A stretch of DNA of 64,000 nt from an uncultured Eubacteriales bacterium. GTDB taxonomy: Bacteria; Bacillota; Clostridia; Lachnospirales; Lachnospiraceae. A program made the translations under genes and the position numbers. Each line of letters starts with the position of its first letter. The first letter of the stretch is position 1. Positions 9,185 through 18,415 of the stretch are shown piece after piece. Location: positions 81,410 through 145,409 of the forward strand of contig CASFID010000075.1 of the NCBI GenBank assembly GCA_949294665.1, in the 5' to 3' direction. The notes below the pieces were generated by a model, which had not been told where the DNA came from, made no database searches, and was given only the letters and a program-made list of their open reading frames with translations.

Positions 9185-10558
9185 ATGACGAAGAAAAAAA
9201 AGATCAGGTTATCTCAGTGTATGATCGTAAAAAACGAAGAGAAAAATATACGCCGCGCCCTTTCCTGGGGGAAAAGCATCGTATGCGAACAGATCGTCGT
9301 AGATACGGGAAGCACGGACCGGACAGTTGAGATCGCGCAGGAGATGGGAGCAAAGGTCTTTCACTTTGAATGGATCGACGACTTTTCAGCCGCAAAAAAC
9401 TATGCGATCGAACAGGCGTCGGGGGAATGGATCGCGTTTCTGGATGCAGACGAGTATTTTACAGAAGCGAGCGTCGGAAAAATTCTGCCACTTATCCAGA
9501 AAGTGGAAAGAGGCGGATACATCGGCAGTCAGATCGTAGCCATCGCTACCGAATTGATGAGCATCGATGAAAAAGGGCAGCCGGGCGTAACCGGACAGCA
9601 GATCCGAATCTTCCGGAACAATCCGAAACTCAGATACAAAAACAGGATCCATGAAGAACTGGAGTTTGCCGGTTATGCGACGTATGACGTGTTTGATGCG
9701 CGGAAAGATCTGACGATCTATCACACAGGTTATACAAAGGAAGCGTTTGAACAGACCGGAAAGAGCCAGAGAAATATCCGTATGTTGAAAAAAGAGCTGG
9801 AAGAAAACCCGGAAAATGCGGGGATACTCGTGTATCTGGGGGACTCCTATATGACGGAAAAATCCTATGAAAAGGCAAAAGAATGTTTTCAGAAAGCTCT
9901 TAAATACGGCGCAGAAAAAGAGGATACCCTGCCGAAAGATCTGCAGAGAGCCGCTTCCATGCTGCTGATTCTGTATGCGCGAGATCCGGCGTCGGATCAG
10001 GAAGAAACGGTGCGTGAGATTTATGAAACATATCGGGAGATGCACAGTGATCATCCGGATGCAGACTGTTATTTTGGCGTGTGGCTGTATGAGAACAGGT
10101 TTTACGAAGAAGCGGCGATATATTTAAAGGAGTCTCTGGATAAATTTAAAAGATACAAAGGTAATGTGCAGATATACATGTCAGCAAATCTGAAGATGGT
10201 CTATGCCCAACTCGGAGACTGCTGCCTACGGCAGAAACAATATGAAGATGCGGTACGATATTTTACTATGTCCTTGGGAGTAGACCGTTACTATACGGAA
10301 GCGCTTGTCATGATCCTGAATCTCTTTAAGCGGGAAAAGGGAGAGTCGGATACAGCAGCAGGGACATGGACGCTTCTGTCCCATCTGTATAACCTGTCCT
10401 CTCTGAAGGATCAGATGATGATACTAAAGGGAGCAAAGCTGGCATCTTTCCCGGTTCTGGAAGAACGGATATACAACGTGATGCCGGAGGAACAGCGCCG
10501 TATTGTGAAAGAGGCGCTGGCGAAGAAAGCGGAAGAAAAGAAATCCGCTGATCAATAA
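9185..10558 (+). CDS. GT2 glycosyltransferase with TPR C-terminus (paralogue B), 457 aa
   Basis: It has the same build as the preceding gene: a GT2 domain with SQCMIVKNEEKNIRRAL, DTGSTDRT, FLDADEYF, and then TPR helices (VYLGDSYMTEKSYEKAKECF and others). The N-terminal 90 residues are close to paralogue A, the rest diverged, so the pair arose by duplication with later specialisation. AGGAGG lies 11 bases before ATG. It ends 16 bases before the TagF-like gene. Homologue B' is at 56611-57984. One of A and B may initiate the flagellin glycan and the other extend it, which is inference. Confidence 0.9.
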   Translation: MTKKKKIRLSQCMIVKNEEKNIRRALSWGKSIVCEQIVVDTGSTDRTVEIAQEMGAKVFHFEWIDDFSAAKNYAIEQASGEWIAFLDADEYFTEASVGKILPLIQKVERGGYIGSQIVAIATELMSIDEKGQPGVTGQQIRIFRNNPKLRYKNRIHEELEFAGYATYDVFDARKDLTIYHTGYTKEAFEQTGKSQRNIRMLKKELEENPENAGILVYLGDSYMTEKSYEKAKECFQKALKYGAEKEDTLPKDLQRAASMLLILYARDPASDQEETVREIYETYREMHSDHPDADCYFGVWLYENRFYEEAAIYLKESLDKFKRYKGNVQIYMSANLKMVYAQLGDCCLRQKQYEDAVRYFTMSLGVDRYYTEALVMILNLFKREKGESDTAAGTWTLLSHLYNLSSLKDQMMILKGAKLASFPVLEERIYNVMPEEQRRIVKEALAKKAEEKKSADQ

Positions 10559-10574
10559 ACGGGAGAAATAAAAC

Positions 10575-12200
10575 ATGAGAAAAGCTCAGAAAACACAGAT
10601 TGAAGAAACTTTTGCCCTGATGGGGAAAGCGCACGAAGAGATCAGAAGGCAGATAGCGGATGGGAACAGGGAGAATGTCCTGCGGCTTTTGAACGATTGT
10701 CAAGAGGGCGCCATACAGGCGGGAAACCTGATCGAGCAGATCGAAGGGGAGGACGCTCCGTCCATTGGTAAGATCGAGGAATACTGCGAGGCCTGCTACC
10801 GCGTCTATGAGAACGTGTCGGAAGGAAACGAGCAGAATCCGTCAGGGGTATACCGGCTTCTCCAGAAGGCGCTGGCAGCCATGGACAGCAGCGTGAGACT
10901 TACGGTCCCGGTGAGGCTGGAGATCGCCTTCTTCTGCTATAAGGCAAGTATGAGCGACTCTCTGGAGAGCATCTACTTTGCAGCAAAAGAAGATCCGGCT
11001 TGCGATGCGTATTTTATCCCCATTCCTTATTATGACAAGTATCCGAACGGAGCCTTCGGAGAGATGCATTACGAAGCGGAGGGATGCTACCCGGATACCT
11101 ACGAGCTGGTGGACTGGGAAAAATATAATGTGGAGCAGAGAAGACCGGATATTATCTATATCATGAATCCCTATGACAATGGAAATATGGTCACAAGCGT
11201 GCATCCGGATTTCTATGCCGAAAGACTGCGAAATCTGACAGACTGCCTGGTATATGTGCCCTATAACATCTCGCTGACGACTCCCGGTCCGGAAAAGGCC
11301 GCTGCTCCGGGCGTGCTGTTCTCGGATCTGATGTTCGTACAGTCTGACTGCATCAGGGACGCTTATATAGAAAACTTCCTGAAGATAAATGACTTTGAAG
11401 GACTGACGCCAAAGGTGGCGCGGGAGAAAATCATATCCATGGGTTCTCCAAAACTGGACAAGCTGCTCCATTCCGACAAGACAGATCATGCGCTGCCGGA
11501 AGAATGGAGGAAGATTACAGACCCCAGAGGAAAAGAAAAGAAGATCGTACTTTATAATCTCACGCTTCGTAATATGCTGGGTATGACGCTGAACGGAGTT
11601 GACGGATATCTGAGAAAACTGAGAAGTGTGCTGGAGTTTTTTAAGAAACGCCAGGATATCGCGTTATGGCTGCGTCCTCACCCACTTATGCAGCAGACGT
11701 TTGATTCCATGCGTCCCCAGCTTTCCGGTGAGTACAGGAAGCTGATCGCTGATTACAAAGATGAGGGATGGGGGATTTATGATGATACGCCGGATATGAA
11801 CCGGGCACTCATATGGGCGGACGCGGTCTATGGAGACGTAGCATCTCTGGGTACTCTGGCCGAGTTTCTGGGAAAACCGGTATTAGTGCGATGCATAGAG
11901 AATGCCGGAAACGAACCAGAGGAAGCAGGCAGCCAGGAAGCAGTAAGAAACGCTATGGACGCCTTTATCAGCAAAGAGCAGCCCGACAGCTACATGATGC
12001 CGGAGGCGGAAGGAGTTACAGAGGGAAGCCGGTTCAGCATGGCAGATTTCTTTGGTCATCTGGATGTGATTCTGGAGTACAGGACCGGACAGATGGAAAA
12101 GTTTCGGTCAAGATTCGCTAATTCGGATGGAACATCCGGAAGGAAGATCCATGAATATACAACGTCGCTCCTCAGGAAATCAAGAGGAGAACAGGTATGA
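10575..12200 (+). CDS. TagF-like CDP-glycerol glycerophosphotransferase family protein, 541 aa
   Basis: This protein belongs to the family that transfers a phospho-alcohol from a CDP/CMP-activated donor onto a glycan, as in teichoic acid synthesis. The C-terminal part has the family landmarks: LWLRPHPLMQQTF near residue 365-377 and WADAVYGDVASL near 415. The N-terminal 100 residues are helical and not family-typical. GGGAG precedes the ATG. Its stop overlaps the LicD start by 4 bases (ATGA). The neighbouring LicD and cytidylyltransferase genes suggest the donor is a CMP-activated phosphonate rather than CDP-glycerol. No CDP-glycerol synthase (TagD alone) is present. Homologue at 54974-56593. 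Confidence 0.8.
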   Translation: MRKAQKTQIEETFALMGKAHEEIRRQIADGNRENVLRLLNDCQEGAIQAGNLIEQIEGEDAPSIGKIEEYCEACYRVYENVSEGNEQNPSGVYRLLQKALAAMDSSVRLTVPVRLEIAFFCYKASMSDSLESIYFAAKEDPACDAYFIPIPYYDKYPNGAFGEMHYEAEGCYPDTYELVDWEKYNVEQRRPDIIYIMNPYDNGNMVTSVHPDFYAERLRNLTDCLVYVPYNISLTTPGPEKAAAPGVLFSDLMFVQSDCIRDAYIENFLKINDFEGLTPKVAREKIISMGSPKLDKLLHSDKTDHALPEEWRKITDPRGKEKKIVLYNLTLRNMLGMTLNGVDGYLRKLRSVLEFFKKRQDIALWLRPHPLMQQTFDSMRPQLSGEYRKLIADYKDEGWGIYDDTPDMNRALIWADAVYGDVASLGTLAEFLGKPVLVRCIENAGNEPEEAGSQEAVRNAMDAFISKEQPDSYMMPEAEGVTEGSRFSMADFFGHLDVILEYRTGQMEKFRSRFANSDGTSGRKIHEYTTSLLRKSRGEQV

Positions 12201-13078
12201 GCAAAGGACTTAAGATGCCGCCGAAGGACTTACGGAAGCTGCAGATGATAGAACTGGAGATGATTCTGGAGGTAGACCGTATCTGCAGAAAGCATCAGAT
12301 ACGTTACTTTCTCAGCGAAGGAAGTCTGCTGGGAGCAGTACGACACGGGGGATTTATTCCATGGGACGATGATATAGATGTTTTTATGATGCGTGACGAA
12401 TATGAGCGTTTCTTAAAAATTTGTAAGACCGATCTGAACAGAAAGAAGTTCTTCATGCAGACGTATGAAACGGATCCTGAATACCGATGGTTTTACGGTA
12501 AGCTTCGGAGAAAAGGGACAGAATTTCTTCGTGCCGGGCAGGAAGCGATCCGGTGTATGTCAGGAGTATCTATTGATATCTTTGTCATGGATAATCAGCC
12601 TGATCACTATCTTACCTGGCTCTTTTTCACACTTCTAAGGCGTGGCTGTATTAAAACCCTCTGGTCTGTTGTGGGAGCTACGGAAGAAAGAATAAAGTGG
12701 AAAAGATGCCTTTATCGTTTACTGCGCCATATCAACAAAAGGATTCCTCTTGGAATCATGAATGGTATGCAGAAGATTACGAACCTCCGGCAGACAAGGG
12801 AAGTGTGCTGTATCGGATTTTACAGAAAAAGTCCCTGGAGCCGTAAACGGAAAAAGGGGGAACCGCGGGGATACTGCCGCAGCTGGTTTTCAGATACGAC
12901 GGAAATTGAGTTTGAAGGATTCCGGTTTCAGACATGTAAGGAATACAAAAAATATCTGCGCTGGGTATATGGCGACTATATGAAACTTCCGCCGGAAGAA
13001 GAGCGCTTTTCCCATGCACCGCGCAGATATCGACTGAACGTTGAGCCGGATCTGACAGGATCAGGGAGGACAGGATGA
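12197..13078 (+). CDS. LicD-family phosphotransferase, 293 aa
   Basis: LicD proteins transfer phosphocholine or similar groups from CDP-activated donors to glycans. The signature LGAVRHGGFIPWDDDIDVF (near residues 45-64) carries the metal-binding aspartates. The C-terminus ends with a basic tail after the SHAPRRY stretch. It overlaps the TagF-like gene by ATGA and the next gene by 4 bases, showing tight coupling. With the Fom1-like enzyme immediately downstream, transfer of a CMP-activated phosphonate is the favoured role, which is inference. Confidence 0.88.
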   Translation: MSKGLKMPPKDLRKLQMIELEMILEVDRICRKHQIRYFLSEGSLLGAVRHGGFIPWDDDIDVFMMRDEYERFLKICKTDLNRKKFFMQTYETDPEYRWFYGKLRRKGTEFLRAGQEAIRCMSGVSIDIFVMDNQPDHYLTWLFFTLLRRGCIKTLWSVVGATEERIKWKRCLYRLLRHINKRIPLGIMNGMQKITNLRQTREVCCIGFYRKSPWSRKRKKGEPRGYCRSWFSDTTEIEFEGFRFQTCKEYKKYLRWVYGDYMKLPPEEERFSHAPRRYRLNVEPDLTGSGRTG

Positions 13079-14352
13079 AAAAAGTATTTTTAAGTATAGG
13101 CGCCGATTTTATTCATGGCGGGCATATCGCGATCATAAAAAGAGCGGCGGAACTTGGAGAACTGACAGTCGGAGTTCTGACAGACGAAGCGATCATGTCC
13201 TACAGACCATATCCGATCCTTTCTTTTGAGGAACGTACGGAGATCATAAGGAATATCGCAGGGGTTTCCCGTGTGATACCTAAGACCAGTGTCAGTTATG
13301 AAGAGATCATAAAGACAGAGCGCCCGGACATCGTTGTTCACGGAGACGGATGGAAAGGAAAAGTAAGAGAACATCTTGTGGAGCTTCTGGATGAGTATGG
13401 CGGGGAGCTTGTGGAATTTCCCTATACGAATAAGACAGAATATCAGAGATATGAGCGGCACAGGGAAGCCATCCGTCATATGCCGGATATGAGACGCGGA
13501 ATGCTCCGGAGACTTCTGGGAGAGCTCAGACGCCCGGTGCGCGTCATGGAAGCCCACAACGGGCTTACAGGTCTGATCGTCGAGAAAACAAGAATCGAGG
13601 TTGGAGATGAGGTCAGGATGTTTGACGCCATGTGGGTGTCCTCTCTCTGTGATTCTACCTCAAAAGGGAAGCCGGATATTGAGCTTGTGGATATGACTTC
13701 CAGGATGAATACGATCAATGAGATCATAGAAGTTACGACAAAACCGATCATCCTGGATGCGGATACAGGCGGGCTGCCCGAACATTTTGAATACAATGTC
13801 AGAACCATTGAAAGACTTGGAGTCTCGGCAGTCATCATCGAAGACAAGATGGGACTGAAAAAGAACTCTCTGTTTGGGAATGAAGTCCAGCAGCAGCAGG
13901 CTCCCATCGAAGATTTCTGTGAAAAGATCAGGGCAGGGAAACGTGCGCAGCAGACAAGAGAGTTTATGATCATAGCAAGGATCGAAAGCCTGATCCTTGA
14001 ACAGGGGATGGACGATGCCATGAAAAGAGCGGACGCCTATGTAAAGGCGGGCGCGGACGGGATCATGATCCATTCAAGGAGCAGGACGCCCGATGAGGTG
14101 ACAGAATTCTGCGGCAGATTCCGAGAGCTATATCCGGATATCCCCATTATAGTTGTTCCTACTACATATCATACGATCCGCGAGCCAGAGCTCTATCAGG
14201 CGGGGGCCAATATAGTGATCTATGCAAACCATCTGATACGGAGCGCGTTTCCGGCTATGAAAGAGACAGCCGAACTGATCCTTACGACACAGAGAGGAAA
14301 GGAAGCGGATGAGAAGTGTATGCCGATCAAAGAGATCTTAACTTTGATCTGA
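13075..14352 (+). CDS. Fom1-like bifunctional cytidylyltransferase / PEP mutase, 425 aa
   Basis: Residues 1-140 form a nucleotidyltransferase of the TagD/cytidylyltransferase fold, with HGGH at 14-17 and a HGDGWKG motif. Residues about 150-425 are a PEP mutase (isocitrate lyase superfamily) with the signature EDKMGLKKNS beginning at E256 and DADTGGL upstream. PEP mutase forms phosphonopyruvate, the entry to C-P compounds. The same domain order is known in Fom1 of fosfomycin biosynthesis, where the N-domain makes CMP-2-hydroxyethylphosphonate (established). The decarboxylase and reductase needed for that route are in this module (27776, 18416). Confidence 0.88.
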   Translation: MKKVFLSIGADFIHGGHIAIIKRAAELGELTVGVLTDEAIMSYRPYPILSFEERTEIIRNIAGVSRVIPKTSVSYEEIIKTERPDIVVHGDGWKGKVREHLVELLDEYGGELVEFPYTNKTEYQRYERHREAIRHMPDMRRGMLRRLLGELRRPVRVMEAHNGLTGLIVEKTRIEVGDEVRMFDAMWVSSLCDSTSKGKPDIELVDMTSRMNTINEIIEVTTKPIILDADTGGLPEHFEYNVRTIERLGVSAVIIEDKMGLKKNSLFGNEVQQQQAPIEDFCEKIRAGKRAQQTREFMIIARIESLILEQGMDDAMKRADAYVKAGADGIMIHSRSRTPDEVTEFCGRFRELYPDIPIIVVPTTYHTIREPELYQAGANIVIYANHLIRSAFPAMKETAELILTTQRGKEADEKCMPIKEILTLI

Positions 14353-14398
14353 GATGCAAAAGTGAACGGACATGCAGAAAGCGGTGAAGGGCTCAGGT

Positions 14399-15103
14399 AT
14401 GAAAGCACTGATTTTAAATTCCGGCATGGGGAGCAGGATGGGAAGTCTGACGGAAGACGCGCCCAAGTGTATGACGGAGATATCGGCCGGGGAGACCATT
14501 CTGAAAAGACAGCTTCTCCTTCTTACAGAAAGCGGGATCAGAGATGTAGTTATCACTACGGGGCGGCATAAGGATAAACTGACGGAATACTGCCGTTCTC
14601 TGGATCTTCCTGTCGATTATACGTTCGTCCATAATCCGGAATATAAAGATACAAATTATATCTATTCGATCTATCTGGCAAAGGATATGCTCAGGAATAC
14701 AGACATTCTCCTGATGCATGGTGACCTGGTCTTTGATTTCAACGTCCTGTCAGGTATTATCCGGCAGGCACAGAGCAGTGTAGTCGTCAGTTCAGTCAGA
14801 CCACTGCCGGAAAAAGATTTTAAAGCAGTTATAAAAGACGGGTACGTTCAGAAGATCGGTGTTGAATTTTTTGAAAACGCAGTGGCCGCCCAGGCGCTTT
14901 ATCATCTTTATGCCAGAGACTGGGAGATCTGGCTGGAACGGATCGAAGCATACTGCCAGGACGGAAAGCGCAGCGTATATGCAGAAAACGCGTTAAACGA
15001 GGTGACGGCTGTGTGCCGCATCCGTCCGTTTGATGTAAAAGATGCGCTGTGCGATGAGATTGATACACCAGAAGACTTGAGGAAAATACAGGAAAGAGTT
15101 TAA
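14399..15103 (+). CDS. LicC/PntC-like nucleotidyltransferase, 234 aa
   Basis: This is a GT-A-fold NTP transferase with the glycine-rich loop LNSGMGSRMG (residues 6-15), the conserved DAPKCM lysine segment, and HGDLVFD as the metal-binding region. Close relatives activate phosphocholine or 2-aminoethylphosphonate with CTP. The start at 14399 has GAAGGG 7 bases upstream, better than the in-frame ATG at 14372. The gene follows the Fom1-like gene by 46 bases. Two cytidylyltransferase-type activities in a row suggest either two different phosphonate or phospho-alcohol donors, or redundancy. Confidence 0.8.
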   Translation: MKALILNSGMGSRMGSLTEDAPKCMTEISAGETILKRQLLLLTESGIRDVVITTGRHKDKLTEYCRSLDLPVDYTFVHNPEYKDTNYIYSIYLAKDMLRNTDILLMHGDLVFDFNVLSGIIRQAQSSVVVSSVRPLPEKDFKAVIKDGYVQKIGVEFFENAVAAQALYHLYARDWEIWLERIEAYCQDGKRSVYAENALNEVTAVCRIRPFDVKDALCDEIDTPEDLRKIQERV

Positions 15104-15118
15104 AGGAGACTGCTTAAG

Positions 15119-16168
15119 ATGGGATATTATGAAAAACTTATTAAACTTGATAAGGTTTATGAGGCGTTAAAAGACGATGAGTCAAAAGAATTATTTCGCT
15201 TAAGAGTAGACTATATGATTACCCGGGACGCCGACGCCTTTCACCGGGGCAAAGATTTACTGTACAATGACTGGCGCTGCGATGAATTGGAAGAATTTAT
15301 TCAGGATAAGAAGTTCAAAGGTTTTGTAATATGCGGACAGGGATATGACAGAGATACGTGTCGTTTACTGAAAATACTCGGGTATGAAGTCCTTTATCAT
15401 TGCGATGTGCTCGGAAGGGAGAATGTGTCGGAAGATATACCCGCAGTCGGCGTTCAGGAACTGACGGAAGATTTCCATGGGTATATCTTTGTAATGGCTG
15501 AAAAGTTTGAAAGAGAAAAAGTTTACAGTACATTATTATCCGCAGGAATTTCTAAAGAATGTATTTTATTACCCCGCTGTAAGCGTTTGATGGGAACAAG
15601 GGGAAAACAGTACTTTGACGTGTTTAGTCCCGTAGAAAACGAGATATTCGTCGATGCCGGAGCCTATGATGGAAGCACGACGCTCCAATTTGCAAAATGG
15701 ACGAATAATCAATATAAAAAGGCTTATGTGCTGGAGCCGTTGAGCGACATGCGCAGTGCTATAGAGCAAAAAATAAAAGATGCTGATCTTCAGAATATAT
15801 CCGTGCTGGAAAAAGCGGCCTGGAATAAAGAAGAAATTTTATATTTTAAAGAAAACGACAGTGGTTCTAAGATATCAAAAGACGGAGCGTTCGCCATAAA
15901 CAGTGCGGATATTGACAGTATTACAGGAGACGAGGCCGTCACATTTATCAAAATGGATATCGAAGGCAGTGAATTAAAGGCGCTTGAAGGAGCGAAAGAG
16001 ACAATTCTCAGAAATACCCCCAGGCTCGCCATATGTATTTACCATAAGCCGGAGGATATACTTGAAATACCGCTCTACTTATTGGAGTTGATTCCGGAAT
16101 ATAAATTCTACATCAGACATTATTGTTCTAACATGTTTGAGACAGTGCTGTATGCGGTACGGCGATAA
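15119..16168 (+). CDS. FkbM-family methyltransferase, 349 aa
   Basis: This is a SAM-dependent methyltransferase of the FkbM family. The C-terminal half has the SAM-binding DAGAYDGSTT (about 180-189), EPLSDM and the acidic KMDIEGSE motif (about 278-285). The N-terminal 150 residues look like a Rossmann-like accessory domain (FVICGQGYDRDT) seen in sugar-cluster FkbM proteins. AAAGGAGACTGCTTAAG precedes ATG. O-methylation of a flagellin sugar is the likely role. It continues the tight module 1 operon. Confidence 0.88.
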   Translation: MGYYEKLIKLDKVYEALKDDESKELFRLRVDYMITRDADAFHRGKDLLYNDWRCDELEEFIQDKKFKGFVICGQGYDRDTCRLLKILGYEVLYHCDVLGRENVSEDIPAVGVQELTEDFHGYIFVMAEKFEREKVYSTLLSAGISKECILLPRCKRLMGTRGKQYFDVFSPVENEIFVDAGAYDGSTTLQFAKWTNNQYKKAYVLEPLSDMRSAIEQKIKDADLQNISVLEKAAWNKEEILYFKENDSGSKISKDGAFAINSADIDSITGDEAVTFIKMDIEGSELKALEGAKETILRNTPRLAICIYHKPEDILEIPLYLLELIPEYKFYIRHYCSNMFETVLYAVRR

Positions 16169-16192
16169 GATATGAAAGAAGGAAAATCTGAG

Positions 16193-17323
16193 ATGAAAAC
16201 ATTGGTCACCCGGTCTTCCATGCCGCCTTTTGAAGAATACGTTGCAATGATAAAGCCGCTCTGGGAATCTGTCTGGCTTACAAATAACGGCGCTTTACAT
16301 AAACAGTTTGAAGAAGAATTAAAGAACTATCTGGGAGTTACGGGACTTTCTCTGATGACAAACGGGCATATGGCTCTGGAGCTGGCTTTACAGGCTCTGG
16401 GAGTAGCCGGCCCGGATGAGGACGGGGAAGTTATTACGACGCCTTTCACTTTCGCCTCCACTACACACGCTATTGTCCGTAACCGTCTGAAACCGGTATT
16501 CTGCGATATCCGTCGTGACAATTATACGATTGATGCATCAAAAATAGAGAATCTTATTACCAGGAAAACAAAAGCAATTCTTGCGGTTCATGTATATGGA
16601 TCTCCATGTGACGTATATAAAATAGAAGAAATTGCTCAAAAATATAATCTGAAAGTGATCTATGACGCGGCGCATGCTTTTGGCGTTCGGATAAAATGCG
16701 GGACAAAGGAATCAGGTATTGCACAGTTTGGAGACGCGTCCATGCTTAGTTTTCACGCCACAAAAGTCTTTCACACAATTGAAGGAGGCGCTGTGGCCTT
16801 TTCAGATACTCAGACAGGGGATAAGCTTTATCGGTTGAAGAATTTCGGAATTATGTCAGAGACAGAAGTTGATTATGTAGGGGCAAATGCAAAGATGGAT
16901 GAGTTTCGTGCGGCTATGGGACTCTGCAATTTACAATATATTGACCGGGAAATTAAAAAGAGAAAGGCAAAAACAGAAAGATATCGGATGAATCTTAAAG
17001 AAGTAAAAGGTATCACTCTGCTTCCCGAACAGAAAGGAGTAATCCCCAATTACGCATACTTTCCTGTTTTAATTGAGGATGATTTTCCTGCCACAAGAGA
17101 TGAAATTTATGCAGAATTAAAGGACAGAAACATATTTGCAAGACGCTATTTTTATCCGTTGACAACCAGATACTCCTGTTATAAAGGGAAATTTGACAGC
17201 TTTCCAACACCGGTAGCAGAGGAAATCGCAAGAAAGGTTCTCTGTCTGCCGCTGTTTGCCGATCTGTCAGGAGAGACGATAGATACCGTTTGTAAAATTG
17301 TGGACGCCAGGAGGTTTCAATGA
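16193..17323 (+). CDS. DegT/DnrJ-family sugar aminotransferase, VioA-like, 376 aa
   Basis: This is a PLP-dependent nucleotide-sugar aminotransferase. The pyridoxal lysine is K191 in SFHATKVFHTIEGG, and DAAHAFG carries the Asp/His that contact PLP. The N-terminal stretch SSMPPFEEYVAMIKPLW with the WLTNNG motif resembles VioA/RffA enzymes acting on dTDP-4-keto-6-deoxyglucose. RfbA/RfbB at 2.7-4.7 kb would supply that substrate, giving dTDP-4-amino-4,6-dideoxyglucose. The start at 16193 has AAGGA 9 bases upstream, and the in-frame ATG at 16172 has none. It overlaps the next gene by ATGA. Confidence 0.85.
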   Translation: MKTLVTRSSMPPFEEYVAMIKPLWESVWLTNNGALHKQFEEELKNYLGVTGLSLMTNGHMALELALQALGVAGPDEDGEVITTPFTFASTTHAIVRNRLKPVFCDIRRDNYTIDASKIENLITRKTKAILAVHVYGSPCDVYKIEEIAQKYNLKVIYDAAHAFGVRIKCGTKESGIAQFGDASMLSFHATKVFHTIEGGAVAFSDTQTGDKLYRLKNFGIMSETEVDYVGANAKMDEFRAAMGLCNLQYIDREIKKRKAKTERYRMNLKEVKGITLLPEQKGVIPNYAYFPVLIEDDFPATRDEIYAELKDRNIFARRYFYPLTTRYSCYKGKFDSFPTPVAEEIARKVLCLPLFADLSGETIDTVCKIVDARRFQ

Positions 17324-18402
17324 TCAGTGTAGTTGTATTTTTCTATAATGGTGAACAGTTTGTCGAGCAATGTATGGCAAACATTGTAAATCAGACGATC
17401 GGTATTGAAAATATAGAGGTTGTGGCCGTTGACGACGCATCGACAGACTCCACCGCGCAGCAGTTGGAAATCTGGGAAGAAAAATATCCCGGGAAGATAA
17501 AAGTGATACGAAAAAAGATAAACTCACAAAAAGCAAAAGATTCTAACCGGTTGTGCGGCATAGAGGCGGCAACCGGGGACTATATTCTATTTCTGGATCA
17601 AGATGATTATTATGAACCCGATGCATTTGAGATTTTGGCCGGACTGATCAAGGAGCATCCCGATCTCGACTATATCGAATATTCGTTCAATTACACCGAT
17701 CTCGACGGCAACGTGTTTTATGAACAGAGGATGTCGGAACCGGGATTTCACATATATACAATTGACACGGAAGAGGAAAGAATCGCATATACGCAGAAAA
17801 ATATCCTTCCGGGGGCAACGTTTACCTGGACAAAAATATACAGGAAAAATTTTTTGACAGAGAACAGAATACGAGACAATGCCGGGGATGAAAAGACAAA
17901 ATTTACAGATAATTATTTCTCCGGATTACTGGCCCTTTATTGTAAAAGAATAGGGAAATATAACAAACCTCTGTACAATTACAGGAACTATATAGGAAGT
18001 GATTCTCACTCTTCCCATAAAAATGACGAAAAACAGTTTGAAAGATGTAAAGTGGCGATAGCTTTCCAAAATGAATGTATACGGCGCGGGATTATGAAAG
18101 ATCAGTTCATTATGATTGAATATTTGTTTGCAAGGGCTTTTCTGATGAAGACGTTCTGGCGTTTTCTCTTCCTGTTCGATCCCATACCTTATGAAAAACT
18201 CAGATATATTCAGAATTATATATTCAAAGAATATCCGAATATAAAAGAAAACCCGATTATGAAGAATATTCCGTGGTTTCAGGAGTTGTTTCAATTTCTG
18301 GACAAACCCTGGACAGATGAGTGTATAAATCAGATTTATAAGTCAAAAAAGCAAAAGTACGAGGAGAAAGGAACTTCTTTTAATATCTTTCTTGGAAGAT
18401 AA
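17320..18402 (+). CDS. GT2 glycosyltransferase, 360 aa
   Basis: This is a family-2 glycosyltransferase without TPRs. The N-terminus is SVVVFFYNGEQFVEQCM, followed by VDDASTDST and the DxD-type LDQDDYY near residue 93. The C-terminal half is aromatic and basic (MKTFWRFLFLF), possibly peripheral to the membrane. AGGAGGTTTCA precedes the ATG that overlaps the aminotransferase stop. It may add the dTDP-4-amino-4,6-dideoxyglucose derivative, since it is coupled to the enzyme that makes it. This is inference. Confidence 0.88.
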   Translation: MISVVVFFYNGEQFVEQCMANIVNQTIGIENIEVVAVDDASTDSTAQQLEIWEEKYPGKIKVIRKKINSQKAKDSNRLCGIEAATGDYILFLDQDDYYEPDAFEILAGLIKEHPDLDYIEYSFNYTDLDGNVFYEQRMSEPGFHIYTIDTEEERIAYTQKNILPGATFTWTKIYRKNFLTENRIRDNAGDEKTKFTDNYFSGLLALYCKRIGKYNKPLYNYRNYIGSDSHSSHKNDEKQFERCKVAIAFQNECIRRGIMKDQFIMIEYLFARAFLMKTFWRFLFLFDPIPYEKLRYIQNYIFKEYPNIKENPIMKNIPWFQELFQFLDKPWTDECINQIYKSKKQKYEEKGTSFNIFLGR

Positions 18403-18415
18403 TGTATTGGGAAAT

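Larger units (their letters stand above)
6850..12200 (+). repeat. left arm of a large imperfect inverted duplication
   Basis: Flagellin, GT2-TPR A, GT2-TPR B and the TagF-like gene occur here in this order. They recur in the same order on the opposite strand at 60075-54974. The two arms are about 43 kb apart. Similarity is uneven: the flagellin 3' end and the N-terminal half of the TagF-like protein are nearly identical, other parts are more diverged. Confidence 0.85.

Noticed and set aside
9386-10054. Long minus-strand frame opposite GT2-TPR B (and similar frames opposite other genes).
   Set aside because: These mirror real genes on the other strand, have unusual composition and no ribosome sites.
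13075-14352. Full fosfomycin gene cluster.
   Set aside because: The cobalamin-dependent methyltransferase (Fom3) and epoxidase (Fom4) types are absent; the radical SAM gene at 25859 is of another kind.
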